A stretch of DNA of 18,180 nucleotides from Aphodosoma sp044433285. Its GTDB lineage: Bacteria; Bacteroidota; Bacteroidia; Bacteroidales; Paludibacteraceae. Positions 1 through 6,711 of this stretch are shown here, in pieces. The notes beneath the pieces were generated by a model. The model searched no databases, was not told where the DNA came from, and worked only from the letters and a program-made list of their open reading frames with translations. The stretch's first letter is position 1. Every line of letters begins with the position of its first letter. The position numbers were made by a program, and so were the translations under genes. The DNA is taken from assembly GCA_044433285.1 (NCBI GenBank), contig JAWXTU010000039.1, positions 1 through 18,180 of the forward strand, written 5' to 3'.

Positions 1-416
1 TAACTTATAACAGTGCAATTGGTACTTTACCAACCGTAACTCGTTCTGGTTACAGTTTTGTAGCATGGAAAATCGGTGCCGAAGTAATCACGGATGCTAC
101 GGTCTGGAGGTATGTAGAAAATCAAACCGCTGTGGCAGAATGGCAGCAGAGTGTTGTTACTGCAGCGGATGAAGTTAATTATCAAGATTTAGTTTCGGTT
201 TACCCTAATCCTGCAAATGAATATATTTTTGTAGAGGCTAGTTTTGATGCAAAATTAATCAGAATCTATGATACTAGAGGAGCATTAGTTAATAGTACTG
301 AACCGCAAGGAACAAAAACTGCAATATCTGTTGCGAATTTAACTGATGGTGTTTATATTGTAGAGATAGTTGCAAGTGATAATAAAGTAGTGAGAACTAA
401 ATTTATCAAACTGTAA
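1..416 (+). CDS. C-terminal part of a T9SS-secreted surface protein with a Listeria-Bacteroides repeat (5' truncated)
   Basis: The open frame runs from the left edge (first full codon at position 3) to TAA at 414-416, so the gene starts outside the window. A GTG at 132 is internal, not the real start, because the upstream codons read on as sensible protein. The first ~45 residues contain YNSAIGTLPTVTRSGYSFVAW, the signature of an InlB-type (Listeria-Bacteroides) repeat, ending in AVAEWQ. After a short linker comes a typical type A T9SS sorting domain of about 75 residues: VYPNPANEYIFV, then IRIYDTRG, then LTDGVYIVEI, ending in KFIKL. In this family the domain directs export across the outer membrane by the PorSS/T9SS machinery and is then cleaved, so the protein is inferred to be secreted or surface-attached. 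The catalytic or adhesive part is missing, so its activity is unknown. Confidence 0.9.
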   Translation, partial: TYNSAIGTLPTVTRSGYSFVAWKIGAEVITDATVWRYVENQTAVAEWQQSVVTAADEVNYQDLVSVYPNPANEYIFVEASFDAKLIRIYDTRGALVNSTEPQGTKTAISVANLTDGVYIVEIVASDNKVVRTKFIKL

Positions 417-430
417 ATGATATAATAATT

Positions 431-470
431 TGAGGTTGCCATAATATCCACAGATAGTGTGGCGACCTCA
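431..470. other. Imperfect hairpin downstream of the T9SS gene
   Basis: TGAGGTTGCC (431-440) pairs with GGCGACCTCA (461-470), ten base pairs with one G-T wobble. A competing inner stem, CCACA (448-452) with TGTGG (458-462), is also possible. No T-run follows, so this is not a canonical terminator. It lies between the stop codon of the secreted-protein gene and the stronger hairpin at 515-555, and could protect the mRNA 3' end or act as an auxiliary stop. Confidence 0.45.
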
Positions 471-514
471 TAATTCTACAGCGATATTAAACCCATTAAC
501 AGAGAGTCATAATA

Positions 515-555
515 AAAACCTCCCGAATAACAATTAAAGCTATTCGGGAGGTTTT
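515..555. terminator. Bidirectional intrinsic terminator between the T9SS gene and rpmF
   Basis: A perfect 15-bp inverted repeat (515-529 and 541-555, core CCTCCCGAATA) encloses an 11-nt loop. The stem ends in AAAA on the left and TTTT on the right, so a T-run follows the G/C-rich core in both transcription directions. It sits between two convergent genes, the secreted-protein gene (+) and rpmF (-), where a shared terminator is expected. Confidence 0.92.
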
Positions 556-577
556 CTAATTTTAAATCGAATGATTC

Positions 578-763
578 TTAAGCGTTTGCGATGTTTTCGA
601 TAGCAAGCTTACCACGGTAGTATCCGCATTCTGGGCAGATTGTGTGGTAGATGTGCATTGCACCACAGTTAGAGCAAACGGCAAGAGTTGGAGCTTCTGC
701 TTTGTAGTGTGTTCTACGTTTCGCAGTGCGCTGTTTCGATTGTTTTCGTTTTGGATGTGCCAT
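578..763 (-). CDS. rpmF: 50S ribosomal protein L32
   Basis: This 61-residue protein is a complete bL32, a structural protein of the large ribosomal subunit. The N-terminus MAHPKRKQSKQRTAKRRTH is the usual basic L32 start. Two cysteine pairs, CSNC and CPEC, form the zinc ribbon of the zinc-binding (C+) L32 type, with HIYHTI between them. The gene follows the DUF177/YceD gene by 21 bp, the widely conserved yceD-rpmF order, and is surely cotranscribed from the promoter upstream of yceD. The fatty-acid genes (plsX, fabH) that often come next in other bacteria are absent. A strong terminator lies just downstream at 515-555. Confidence 0.97.
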   Translation of the reverse strand: MAHPKRKQSKQRTAKRRTHYKAEAPTLAVCSNCGAMHIYHTICPECGYYRGKLAIENIANA

Positions 764-784
764 TTTTAAAAAAAATTTAAGCGT

Positions 785-1351
785 TTAATGTTTTAAAATA
801 TCTTTCAAGGCTGCCCATCTCGGGTCAACCTCGTTGTTCTTTTTCTCTTTTACAGAATTATTTTCATCTTCATCTTCATCAAAGTTACTCACCTTGTGCT
901 GATTTAATATATCTATCATATTTTCATTGCAATCGCCCTCTTCGTGCGAGTGAGTCATCGGAATAGATAGAGCTACATATTCAAATAGCAACCAGGCTAT
1001 ATCAAATACACCCTCCTGCTCTGGTATCACAAATAGAACTTCGCTCTCTTCGCGATATTCATCGCCATATTTTACGAAAACTACCTGTTCAGACTCAATT
1101 TCAACCTCTAAAGGATCTAAGCATCTATCGCAAGTTGTTTGGGCAATTCCAGTCAACTCTATATGAATTTCTATATTTAAAGAAGATTTAACTACTGTAA
1201 CAACCGCATTTACATCTCCCTTTGTGATTTCTGCACTATCAATATTAGAAAAGTACTCATCATCTAAATGATATTTAAATGTATGTTCTCCAATACTTAA
1301 TGACTTTAAGGGGAGTTTATATATAGCTGATTTATTCACAAATATGTTCAT
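785..1351 (-). CDS. DUF177 / YceD family protein, upstream partner of rpmF
   Basis: A 188-residue soluble protein of the DUF177 (YceD) family. Members are encoded next to rpmF across bacteria; the E. coli and plant homologues have been linked to 23S rRNA and large-subunit accumulation. The visible family hallmarks are the CDRCLDPLEVEI segment with C74 and C77 and the C-terminal DPRWAALKDIL motif. Between them lies an acidic, probably flexible stretch (about 155-175, FDEDEDENN) common in Bacteroidetes members. The start is the ATG at 1349-1351, about 15 bases beyond a TAnnTTTG promoter box. The exact biochemical role is inferred from family context. Confidence 0.92.
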   Translation of the reverse strand: MNIFVNKSAIYKLPLKSLSIGEHTFKYHLDDEYFSNIDSAEITKGDVNAVVTVVKSSLNIEIHIELTGIAQTTCDRCLDPLEVEIESEQVVFVKYGDEYREESEVLFVIPEQEGVFDIAWLLFEYVALSIPMTHSHEEGDCNENMIDILNQHKVSNFDEDEDENNSVKEKKNNEVDPRWAALKDILKH

Positions 1352-1365
1352 TCTTAAAAGCGATG

Positions 1366-1373
1366 CAAAGGTA
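1366..1373 (-). promoter_or_regulatory. Bacteroidetes -7 box upstream of yceD-rpmF
   Basis: On the minus strand this reads TACCTTTG, an exact match to the Bacteroidetes -7 consensus TAnnTTTG. It ends 14 bases before the yceD ATG, so the leader would be very short. The expected TTTG -33 box is poor: only TTTC stands at the right distance, and a TTTG at 1386-1389 is too close. The same TACCTTTG box drives frr in this window. Confidence 0.6.
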
Positions 1374-1441
1374 CAAAAAAAAATCCAAACTACGAAATGT
1401 TTTTGCAGTTTTATATAATTTATTTGTCAAATCAAAATTTC

Positions 1442-2632
1442 TTATGCTGTTAACTCTCTCTCTTCAACCGTTTCATCGACGATTTTATTCGTCTCTTCAG
1501 CTATAATAGGCATCTCTATTCTAAAGGTGGTTCCCACGCCCAAATCGGAACTTTTTACAAATATTTTGCCTCCGTGATACTCCTCGATAATCCTTTTTGC
1601 AAGCGATAATCCCAATCCCCAGCCACGTTTTTTTGTGGTAAATCCGGGTTTAAATACTGTTTTGAATTTAGAGCGTTCTATACCTTTTCCCGAGTCTGTC
1701 GCCTCTATAATTAATAGGTTCTCTTCGTTAAATAGCTCAAAATCAAGACTCCCTTTGCCTGCCATCGCATCGATAGCATTTTTACAGAGGTTTTCTATCA
1801 CCCACTCATACAGTGGGGTAGAGATAAATCCCTCTCTCTTAGTACTTATGTTGTCAAATGAATATTTAATTTTCTTAGAACTTCGTTTTTGCATATAGCT
1901 CACCGCATTCTCTGTTATTGTTGATATATTGGCTTTGGTAAGCTCTGGTTTTGAGCCGATTTTAGAGAATCTTTCGGCAATAGTTTGTAGTCTCTCTACA
2001 TCTTTGCCCATCTCCTGAATCACACTGTCATTCGAATATCGTGTTTTTAGTATCTCTATCCAAGCTAGAAGCGATGTGATTGGTGTGCCCAGCTGATGCG
2101 CTGTCTCTTTGGATAATCCCACCCACACCAAATTCTCTTCGGCTCGTTTATCGGTGGAAAAGGTCCAAAAGATGACCAATATTAACAAGATAATAAGTGC
2201 TATTTGTATGTATGGGAAATAATCTAACTGTTTGAGCAACAGCGAGTCATCAAAATAGATATATTGTACGTCTCCGTCGCCAAGTTCTATCTTTATAGGA
2301 AATTTTTCTACTCTTAGGCGTTGTATCTCTTCTCTGTAGTAAGCCTCTATATGTTTTTTGGGTTCGTTGAAATTTCGCGCAGAGATATATCTATATTGAT
2401 TATCTACGATGATAACAGGGATATTTTCGTTCTCCTCTATAATTCTAAATACTATATCGCTATAATCGTCATTGAGGAGTTGACTAGTGGCCTCTGCCCA
2501 AATTCTCATCTTTCTATTCTCCTCTTTTGCAATGGTTTCTGATATTTGATTGGTAAACCATAATGATAGGGCGGTGATGGCAATAGTGATTAGTACTATC
2601 CAAAAACGATTGAGGGTAAATTTGGGTTTCAT
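1442..2632 (-). CDS. Membrane-bound sensor histidine kinase (orphan in this window)
   Basis: A 396-residue two-component sensor kinase. A first membrane segment (about 10-28) and a second (about 140-158) enclose a periplasmic region of about 110 residues that may be the sensor. The phosphoacceptor region has ETAHQLGTPITSLL, giving H179 as the likely phosphorylated histidine. The ATPase domain shows the N box (ENLCKNAIDAM, N281 and N285), the G1 box (DSGKGI, D313), the F box (GFTTKK) and the G2 box (GWGLGLSLAKRI). All catalytic motifs look intact. The HQLGTP and GWGLGL variants are familiar from Bacteroidetes kinases of this layout. Its ATG overlaps the stop of the upstream barrel gene by ATGA, so the two are translationally coupled. 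No response regulator is encoded nearby, so the partner and the signal are unknown. Confidence 0.92.
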   Translation of the reverse strand: MKPKFTLNRFWIVLITIAITALSLWFTNQISETIAKEENRKMRIWAEATSQLLNDDYSDIVFRIIEENENIPVIIVDNQYRYISARNFNEPKKHIEAYYREEIQRLRVEKFPIKIELGDGDVQYIYFDDSLLLKQLDYFPYIQIALIILLILVIFWTFSTDKRAEENLVWVGLSKETAHQLGTPITSLLAWIEILKTRYSNDSVIQEMGKDVERLQTIAERFSKIGSKPELTKANISTITENAVSYMQKRSSKKIKYSFDNISTKREGFISTPLYEWVIENLCKNAIDAMAGKGSLDFELFNEENLLIIEATDSGKGIERSKFKTVFKPGFTTKKRGWGLGLSLAKRIIEEYHGGKIFVKSSDLGVGTTFRIEMPIIAEETNKIVDETVEERELTA

Positions 2633-3681
2633 AATGCTCTATTTTTTTTGTCTATTTTCATTTCTGAGAGATTAAATCTCAAGATAAGTTGTTGCTGATG
2701 AGCTATTTTTTCACTAGGTACATAGTGGATATTCCAACTAAAGTATAGATTTACAAATGGTCGTTCTATGATATAAACGAATAAATCGGTACGATTGTAT
2801 ATCGAATTTTGATAATTTGCATCTCCTTGGTTGAGCAGATTGCCGTATGTAGAGTAGAGTGGCATAATTGGGTCGCCAGCGTAAAAGGTGTTGCTGCATC
2901 CGATAAATCTCCATTTTAGATATAAATCAGCCATAAAACCGTGATTTATATACGATTCGTTTGCTGTTCTGTCGCGCTGAAAACCTCCTACGTAACTTGT
3001 CTGTAGATATAGCGAATCAAATGGTGTGTAATTTGTAACTTGAAATTTTATGTATGGTTGTATTGTAATATCATCGCACACACCTTTTTTAATTTCACTT
3101 GCATCATTTGCTAAGTGGTTTAGTTGTCCAATCCCACCCGCTGCAAACCAACTATTCACATACTCTCCATTGGCAATGAGCCTGAAAGCCTCGCGTGTTG
3201 TGCTACTTTTCATTCCGCGCCAATCGCAAAAAAACTCGGCAAAACCGTGTTGCGACTGATAGTTAAACAGTGCCCCTTGTATCGTTGGCGAGTAGTATTG
3301 ATTGCTTTCGCTCCATAGATATAGAGGTAATTTACCTTTTAAATTATTGTATGGTATTGCCCCTAAGGTGGTTGTAAATCCAGATTGTTTGTATTGGTAG
3401 TATGCTATGGGTTTTAATTGAATGCTGCTCCATGTTGTTCCAAACGGTTGTATATAGGATGCCCCCACGAAAATAGAGTGCTCCCCTCCAAGTTGGTCGT
3501 CGATCTTCAACCCAATTTCTGGTGATAATCTCATACCAAATAGGGTTTCTGGTTCGTATGTACTTATAGAACTCTCGCGGTTGTCGAAAAAGAAAAGGTA
3601 GTCAATCTTATATGCAAATTGTTGTGCATTAATAAGTTGAAATAAAAAAAATATAGGTAATGTTGTTAATATTCGTTTCAT
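2629..3681 (-). CDS. Predicted outer-membrane beta-barrel protein of unknown function
   Basis: I do not recognise this 350-residue protein as a named family. It begins with a clear Sec signal peptide, MKRILTTLPIFFLFQLINA, with cleavage probably before Q20. The rest is rich in aromatic residues and alternating polar/apolar stretches such as FVGASYIQPFG, IQPYIKFQVTNYTPF, LYLQTSYVGGF, FVYIIERPFVNLYFSW and QQLILRFNL. This is what transmembrane beta strands of an outer-membrane barrel look like. No periplasmic enzyme motif is visible. It lies 25 bp after rsgA and overlaps the kinase start by 4 bp, so all three probably share an mRNA. The tight coupling to the kinase suggests a shared envelope function, but that is inference. 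Porin-like and structural roles are both possible. Confidence 0.75.
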   Translation of the reverse strand: MKRILTTLPIFFLFQLINAQQFAYKIDYLFFFDNRESSISTYEPETLFGMRLSPEIGLKIDDQLGGEHSIFVGASYIQPFGTTWSSIQLKPIAYYQYKQSGFTTTLGAIPYNNLKGKLPLYLWSESNQYYSPTIQGALFNYQSQHGFAEFFCDWRGMKSSTTREAFRLIANGEYVNSWFAAGGIGQLNHLANDASEIKKGVCDDITIQPYIKFQVTNYTPFDSLYLQTSYVGGFQRDRTANESYINHGFMADLYLKWRFIGCSNTFYAGDPIMPLYSTYGNLLNQGDANYQNSIYNRTDLFVYIIERPFVNLYFSWNIHYVPSEKIAHQQQLILRFNLSEMKIDKKNRAL

Positions 3682-3706
3682 ATTTTCTGAATTTATAGAA
3701 CTTCTC

Positions 3707-4618
3707 TTATCTATATTTTCCCTCGTTGAGGTTTTCGCGTATACTTAAATAACTTTGGTATCTGCTTTGACTAATGGTGTGATTCTCTATTGCATTTAGC
3801 ACGGCGCAGCCTGGTTCGTGGGTGTGTGAGCAGTTGTTGAATCTACAATTTTTACTCTCCTTGAATATTTCAGGAAAGTAGTGCGCTATTTCATCAATCT
3901 CCATATTTACCATACCAAAGCCTTTAATGCCCGGGGTGTCAATTAGATATGACTTCTCGCCTATTTCATACATCTCGCTGAATGTGGTGGTGTGCATACC
4001 TTTGTGGTGCGAAGATGATATCTCGCCTGTGCGAGCTGCAAATTCTGGTGCTATCAGGTTGAGTATAGTGCTTTTACCTACACCCGAATTTCCAGAAAGG
4101 AGGGTGATTTTACCCTGTAGTATCTCTTTAAGGTTATCAATCCCATCGCCATTTTTGGCTGATAGTCGTATGGTTTTATATCCTATAGAGTGGTATAAAT
4201 TTTCAAGTGCTGTTAGGTACTCCAACTCATCATCATCAAGAGTGTCTATCTTATTGAATGCCAGAATAGCAGGAATGCGATACGCCTCTGCTGTGGCTAG
4301 CACTCTGTCGATAAAAGCGGTAGCTGTGGTAGGATTTTTTATGGTAACGACAAGTAGGCATTGATCCATATTCGCAGCGATAATATGCAGTTGTTTGCTC
4401 AAATTGGCAGGTTTTCGCACAATATAGTTACGGCGGTCGTGCAGTGCAGTGATATATCCCGATTCTGGGTTAAACTCTACTATATCTCCCACAGTGAGTG
4501 GATTTGTAGATTTTATCCCTTTTATTCGAAAAGAACCTTTAATTCTACAAGTGTAGTTGCCCTCTTTTGAGTACACTTCATAATCTGCTCCAGTGGTTTT
4601 TGTTACTAATCCTTCCAT
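3707..4618 (-). CDS. rsgA: Ribosome small subunit-dependent GTPase RsgA
   Basis: A complete 303-residue RsgA (YjeQ), the circularly permuted GTPase that checks late maturation of the 30S subunit. An N-terminal OB-fold (about 1-70) binds the ribosome. The G domain follows in permuted order: G4 NKID at 122-125, G5-like RLSAK near 151-155, G1 GNSGVGKST at 176-184, and G3 DTPGIKGFG at 227-235. The threonines of the switch region lie in KGMHTTT near 206-212. The C-terminal zinc knuckle is present with C258, C263, H265 and C271. The ATG at 4616-4618 gives the expected family start. It probably heads a small operon with the barrel protein and the histidine kinase. No clear -7 box is seen in the 84 bp upstream. 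Confidence 0.96.
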   Translation of the reverse strand: MEGLVTKTTGADYEVYSKEGNYTCRIKGSFRIKGIKSTNPLTVGDIVEFNPESGYITALHDRRNYIVRKPANLSKQLHIIAANMDQCLLVVTIKNPTTATAFIDRVLATAEAYRIPAILAFNKIDTLDDDELEYLTALENLYHSIGYKTIRLSAKNGDGIDNLKEILQGKITLLSGNSGVGKSTILNLIAPEFAARTGEISSSHHKGMHTTTFSEMYEIGEKSYLIDTPGIKGFGMVNMEIDEIAHYFPEIFKESKNCRFNNCSHTHEPGCAVLNAIENHTISQSRYQSYLSIRENLNEGKYR

Positions 4619-4663
4619 ATTTATCTTTTAATTTTTTTTTGGGGGAGTCTATTTTTAGCTCCA

Positions 4664-4678
4664 CTACTAAGTTAGTAG
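4664..4678. repeat. Short palindrome upstream of rsgA
   Basis: CTACTAAGTTAGTAG is a near-perfect palindrome (six pairs around a 3-nt loop, seven if the loop shrinks to one base). It lies in the 84-bp gap between the Omp85-like gene and rsgA, both on the minus strand. No T-run follows it in that direction; the minus strand instead has an A-run, the complement of the T-run at about 4629-4640. It may be an operator-like site or a weak mRNA end structure. I see no other signal in this gap. Confidence 0.35.
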
Positions 4679-4702
4679 AATTTTATGTTTACCCTACAAA
4701 CT

Positions 4703-5950
4703 TTAAAACGCCTCCTTTACTGTAAAGTAAAAACTCCAGTTGTTATCATAGTTTTGTCGTGCAATATCGAATCTGATATTTGTTTTGGATTGGTGTATGC
4801 AAGCGCGTAATCCCACACCATATCCCACTTTAGGCATCTGCCAAGTGGTTTGGTCATAGCTATATGCGTCGCCAATTCCTGCATATGCCGTAGCCTTTAA
4901 AAATCGCCATATTGGTATGCGCAACTCGCCCTGCAACGAATATACGTAGTCATTTCTGTATAGATATCGTCTCACCCCTCGCAGTATATCCTGTCCCCCA
5001 ATTGTAGGCATTAGTTGAAATGGTATATCATTGCCAAAACTAAATTCGGTGTAGAAGTTCCATGCAAAGATAAAATCGTTGTAAATAGGTATGTATTGGC
5101 GAAAATCGCCGTTTATCAGCATAGAATTACTACCATTTGTTATTAATGGTTGATTGTAAGTGGCATTAATTTTGGCAAATATTCCGCTATTTGGATAGTA
5201 AAAATTAGAACGAGTGTCGTAAGTAACAGCTGCTCCAATACCTATAAAACATATATCCCCAAATCCAGTTACACTATTAAGTGTTTCGCTGTCAGCACTA
5301 TTTGTGTTGAAAGCATCTTCGTAGTGTATGCGGAGGGTGGGGGTAATTAAGATTTTGTCGGTTATGTAAAAATTTGGCTTTGCTTGGATATCTATCAAAT
5401 TTGTATGATATGCATATCCATCAGCATTTATCTCGTCTCCTACTCCAAAAAATGTGTCGTTGGAGTTTTTTGCCGATAGATATAAATCAAGATACCATTG
5501 TAAGTCAGAATTAAAATGTATGCGAGAATTTACATCTACATTCCACTGTGTATCAAGATAATATCCTAGATTAAAATTTACGTCGCTATACAAAGGAGAA
5601 TTTGCAGTCTTAAAGTAATAGACCCCTGTTGTACCAAATTGCCACGATGTTTCGGGTGTATATCCAGTGTAGGGTATTGTCATCAAATTCCAATTCATCA
5701 GCGCGTCCCACCTGTTTGTGTCGGCAATATTAGAGTCGATAATAACGGTAGAGTCATTAGCTTCAGCTAGTTGGAGGTCGCCACTATTTTGGTGGCTCGG
5801 TGTGGCTGATACCATTTGCCCATAAAAAAGGATAAAACAGAGGAGTAACATTTGGGGTGAAACATTACTTGTAATAACAATTTGCCTGAAGTATGTTATA
5901 CACCTCAGGCAAAATGATTTATCATTTAAATATGAGCAGGTTTTTAGCAT
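4703..5950 (-). CDS. Omp85-superfamily barrel protein (BamA/TamA C-terminal domain, no POTRA)
   Basis: A protein of up to 415 residues resembling the surface-antigen/BamA C-terminal barrel family. The tell-tale region is MPTIGGQDILRGVRRYLYRN, matching the conserved loop 6 (R-G-Y/F-like) segment. It follows YDTRSNFYYPNSGIFAKI, another family hallmark, and is followed by GVGLRACIHQ and a C-terminal aromatic strand ending in F. No POTRA domains precede the barrel; only about 60 residues lie between signal peptide and first strands. It is therefore unlikely to be the essential BamA and is closer to stand-alone Bacteroidetes Omp85-like proteins of unknown role. The start is uncertain. ATG at 5950 gives 415 residues with a long basic leader; ATG at 5851 (M34) gives a compact hydrophobic signal, MLLLCFILFYGQMVSA, but without a basic N-region. 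The gene starts 24 bp after frr. Confidence 0.82.
   Translation of the reverse strand: MLKTCSYLNDKSFCLRCITYFRQIVITSNVSPQMLLLCFILFYGQMVSATPSHQNSGDLQLAEANDSTVIIDSNIADTNRWDALMNWNLMTIPYTGYTPETSWQFGTTGVYYFKTANSPLYSDVNFNLGYYLDTQWNVDVNSRIHFNSDLQWYLDLYLSAKNSNDTFFGVGDEINADGYAYHTNLIDIQAKPNFYITDKILITPTLRIHYEDAFNTNSADSETLNSVTGFGDICFIGIGAAVTYDTRSNFYYPNSGIFAKINATYNQPLITNGSNSMLINGDFRQYIPIYNDFIFAWNFYTEFSFGNDIPFQLMPTIGGQDILRGVRRYLYRNDYVYSLQGELRIPIWRFLKATAYAGIGDAYSYDQTTWQMPKVGYGVGLRACIHQSKTNIRFDIARQNYDNNWSFYFTVKEAF
5881..5913 (-). repeat. Hairpin just downstream of frr, inside the apparent N-terminus of the Omp85-like gene
   Basis: TTTGCCTGA (5881-5889) and TCAGGCAAA (5905-5913) form a perfect 9-bp stem with a 15-nt loop. 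Read on the minus strand it lies 61 bases past the frr stop and is followed by a short T-rich stretch (TTGTTATT). It could be a weak frr terminator or attenuator, or a leader structure for the Omp85-like gene if that gene starts at 5851. Confidence 0.5.
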
Positions 5951-5974
5951 TATAAGTCGAGACTTTTTAGTTAA

Positions 5975-6538
5975 CTAAACTGTCATTATCTCTTTCTCTT
6001 TTGCTGCAATTTGCTCGTCTACTTTTTTGATATATATATCGTGAACTTTTTGCACTTCTGCTTCACCATCTTTTTCTACATCCTCAGGCATACCATTTTT
6101 TACCTCTTTCTTCAGTTTGTCGATAGCTTCACGGCGTGCGTTGCGGATAGATATTTTTGTATCTTCGCCAGCAGCACATGCAGTTTTTACTAGTTGACGG
6201 CGACGCTCTTCGGTTACTGGAGGAATGCAAAGGCGAATTACTTCACCATTATTCATTGGAGTGATACCAATATCTGAATTTAATAAAGCCTTTTCAATTA
6301 CAGGTATCATCGCTTTTTCCCACGCTTGTACTTGTATTGTTTTAGCATCAGGAGTAGTGATGTTTGCTACATTGCTGATAGGCACCATACTACCATAATA
6401 ATCAACGCGCACATTATCCACAATTCTTACGTTAGCTTTGCCTGCGCGGATGTGCGCTAATGAATCATCAAGAAACATAACAGATGCTTCCATGTCGTCA
6501 CTTGCTTTTGTTACATAAGGTTTTACTCTTTCGTCCAT
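5975..6538 (-). CDS. frr: Ribosome recycling factor
   Basis: A complete 187-residue ribosome recycling factor, which with EF-G and IF3 splits post-termination ribosomes in the cytoplasm. Family signatures visible in order are the helix near LAHIRAGKANVRIVDNVRVDYYG, then PISNVANITTPDAKTIQVQAW, then the highly conserved IRLCIPPVTEERRRQLVK, and the C-terminal helix ending in KEKEIMTV. Its length is normal for the family. It is driven by a very good Bacteroidetes promoter (TTTG-N20-TACCTTTG) and starts about 30 nt after the predicted transcription start. The downstream neighbour, 24 bp away, is an outer-membrane barrel gene. The common pyrH-frr pairing is not present, since the upstream gene is divergent. 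Confidence 0.97.
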   Translation of the reverse strand: MDERVKPYVTKASDDMEASVMFLDDSLAHIRAGKANVRIVDNVRVDYYGSMVPISNVANITTPDAKTIQVQAWEKAMIPVIEKALLNSDIGITPMNNGEVIRLCIPPVTEERRRQLVKTACAAGEDTKISIRNARREAIDKLKKEVKNGMPEDVEKDGEAEVQKVHDIYIKKVDEQIAAKEKEIMTV

Positions 6539-6574
6539 AATTTTATATTTTAGTTATTTGTAATAATCGTAGTG

Positions 6575-6606
6575 CAAAGGTACAACAAATATATGAAAGT
6601 AACAAA
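6575..6606 (-). promoter_or_regulatory. Promoter of frr
   Basis: On the minus strand TTTG (6606-6603) is followed after exactly 20 bases by TACCTTTG (6582-6575). This matches the Bacteroidetes sigma-ABfr consensus TTTG-N(19-21)-TAnnTTTG in both boxes. The predicted start lies near 6568, some 30 bases before the frr ATG. Confidence 0.85.
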
Positions 6607-6621
6607 AAAATCTATAAAACA

Positions 6622-6653
6622 TTTGGATATATACCATTTTTTTTATAATTTTG
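6622..6653 (+). promoter_or_regulatory. Promoter of the alpha-glucan operon
   Basis: TTTG (6622-6625) is separated by exactly 20 bases from TAATTTTG (6646-6653), an exact match to the Bacteroidetes promoter consensus. The predicted transcript begins near 6660, about 50 bases before the MFS transporter ATG. Its -33 box lies 15 bases from that of the divergent frr promoter. Confidence 0.82.
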
Positions 6654-6669
6654 TGCCCATTATAGCACA
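6652..6669. promoter_or_regulatory. Operator-like palindrome at the start site of the glucan operon
   Basis: TGTGC (6652-6656) and GCACA (6665-6669) are perfect inverted half-sites around 8 bases. The palindrome overlaps the last two bases of the -7 box and the predicted start site, where a repressor would block transcription. It could also be a small 5' hairpin in the RNA. With five-base arms, chance occurrence cannot be excluded. Confidence 0.35.
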
Positions 6670-6711
6670 CGTTATATGTAGAATTTTGTACCACGTAATA
6701 AAAGAATTATT

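Noticed and set aside
132..416. A free-standing 94-residue gene starting at GTG 132
   Set aside because: The same frame is open to the left edge and encodes a recognisable InlB-type repeat upstream, so this is the end of a larger gene.
1386..1389. TTTG at 1386-1389 (minus) as the -33 box of yceD
   Set aside because: Only 12 bases separate it from the -7 box, well short of the usual 19-21.
3050..3318. Plus-strand open frames inside the barrel gene
   Set aside because: They overlap each other and lie antisense to a gene with signal peptide and operon context; their products look like no known protein.
3927..4570. Plus-strand open frames of 145 and 69 codons opposite rsgA
   Set aside because: They are shadows of a clearly recognised RsgA and have no start context or domain signature.
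4629..4678. Intrinsic terminator for the Omp85-like gene in the gap before rsgA
   Set aside because: The palindrome at 4664-4678 is followed on the minus strand by A-rich rather than T-rich sequence, so it lacks the required U-tract.
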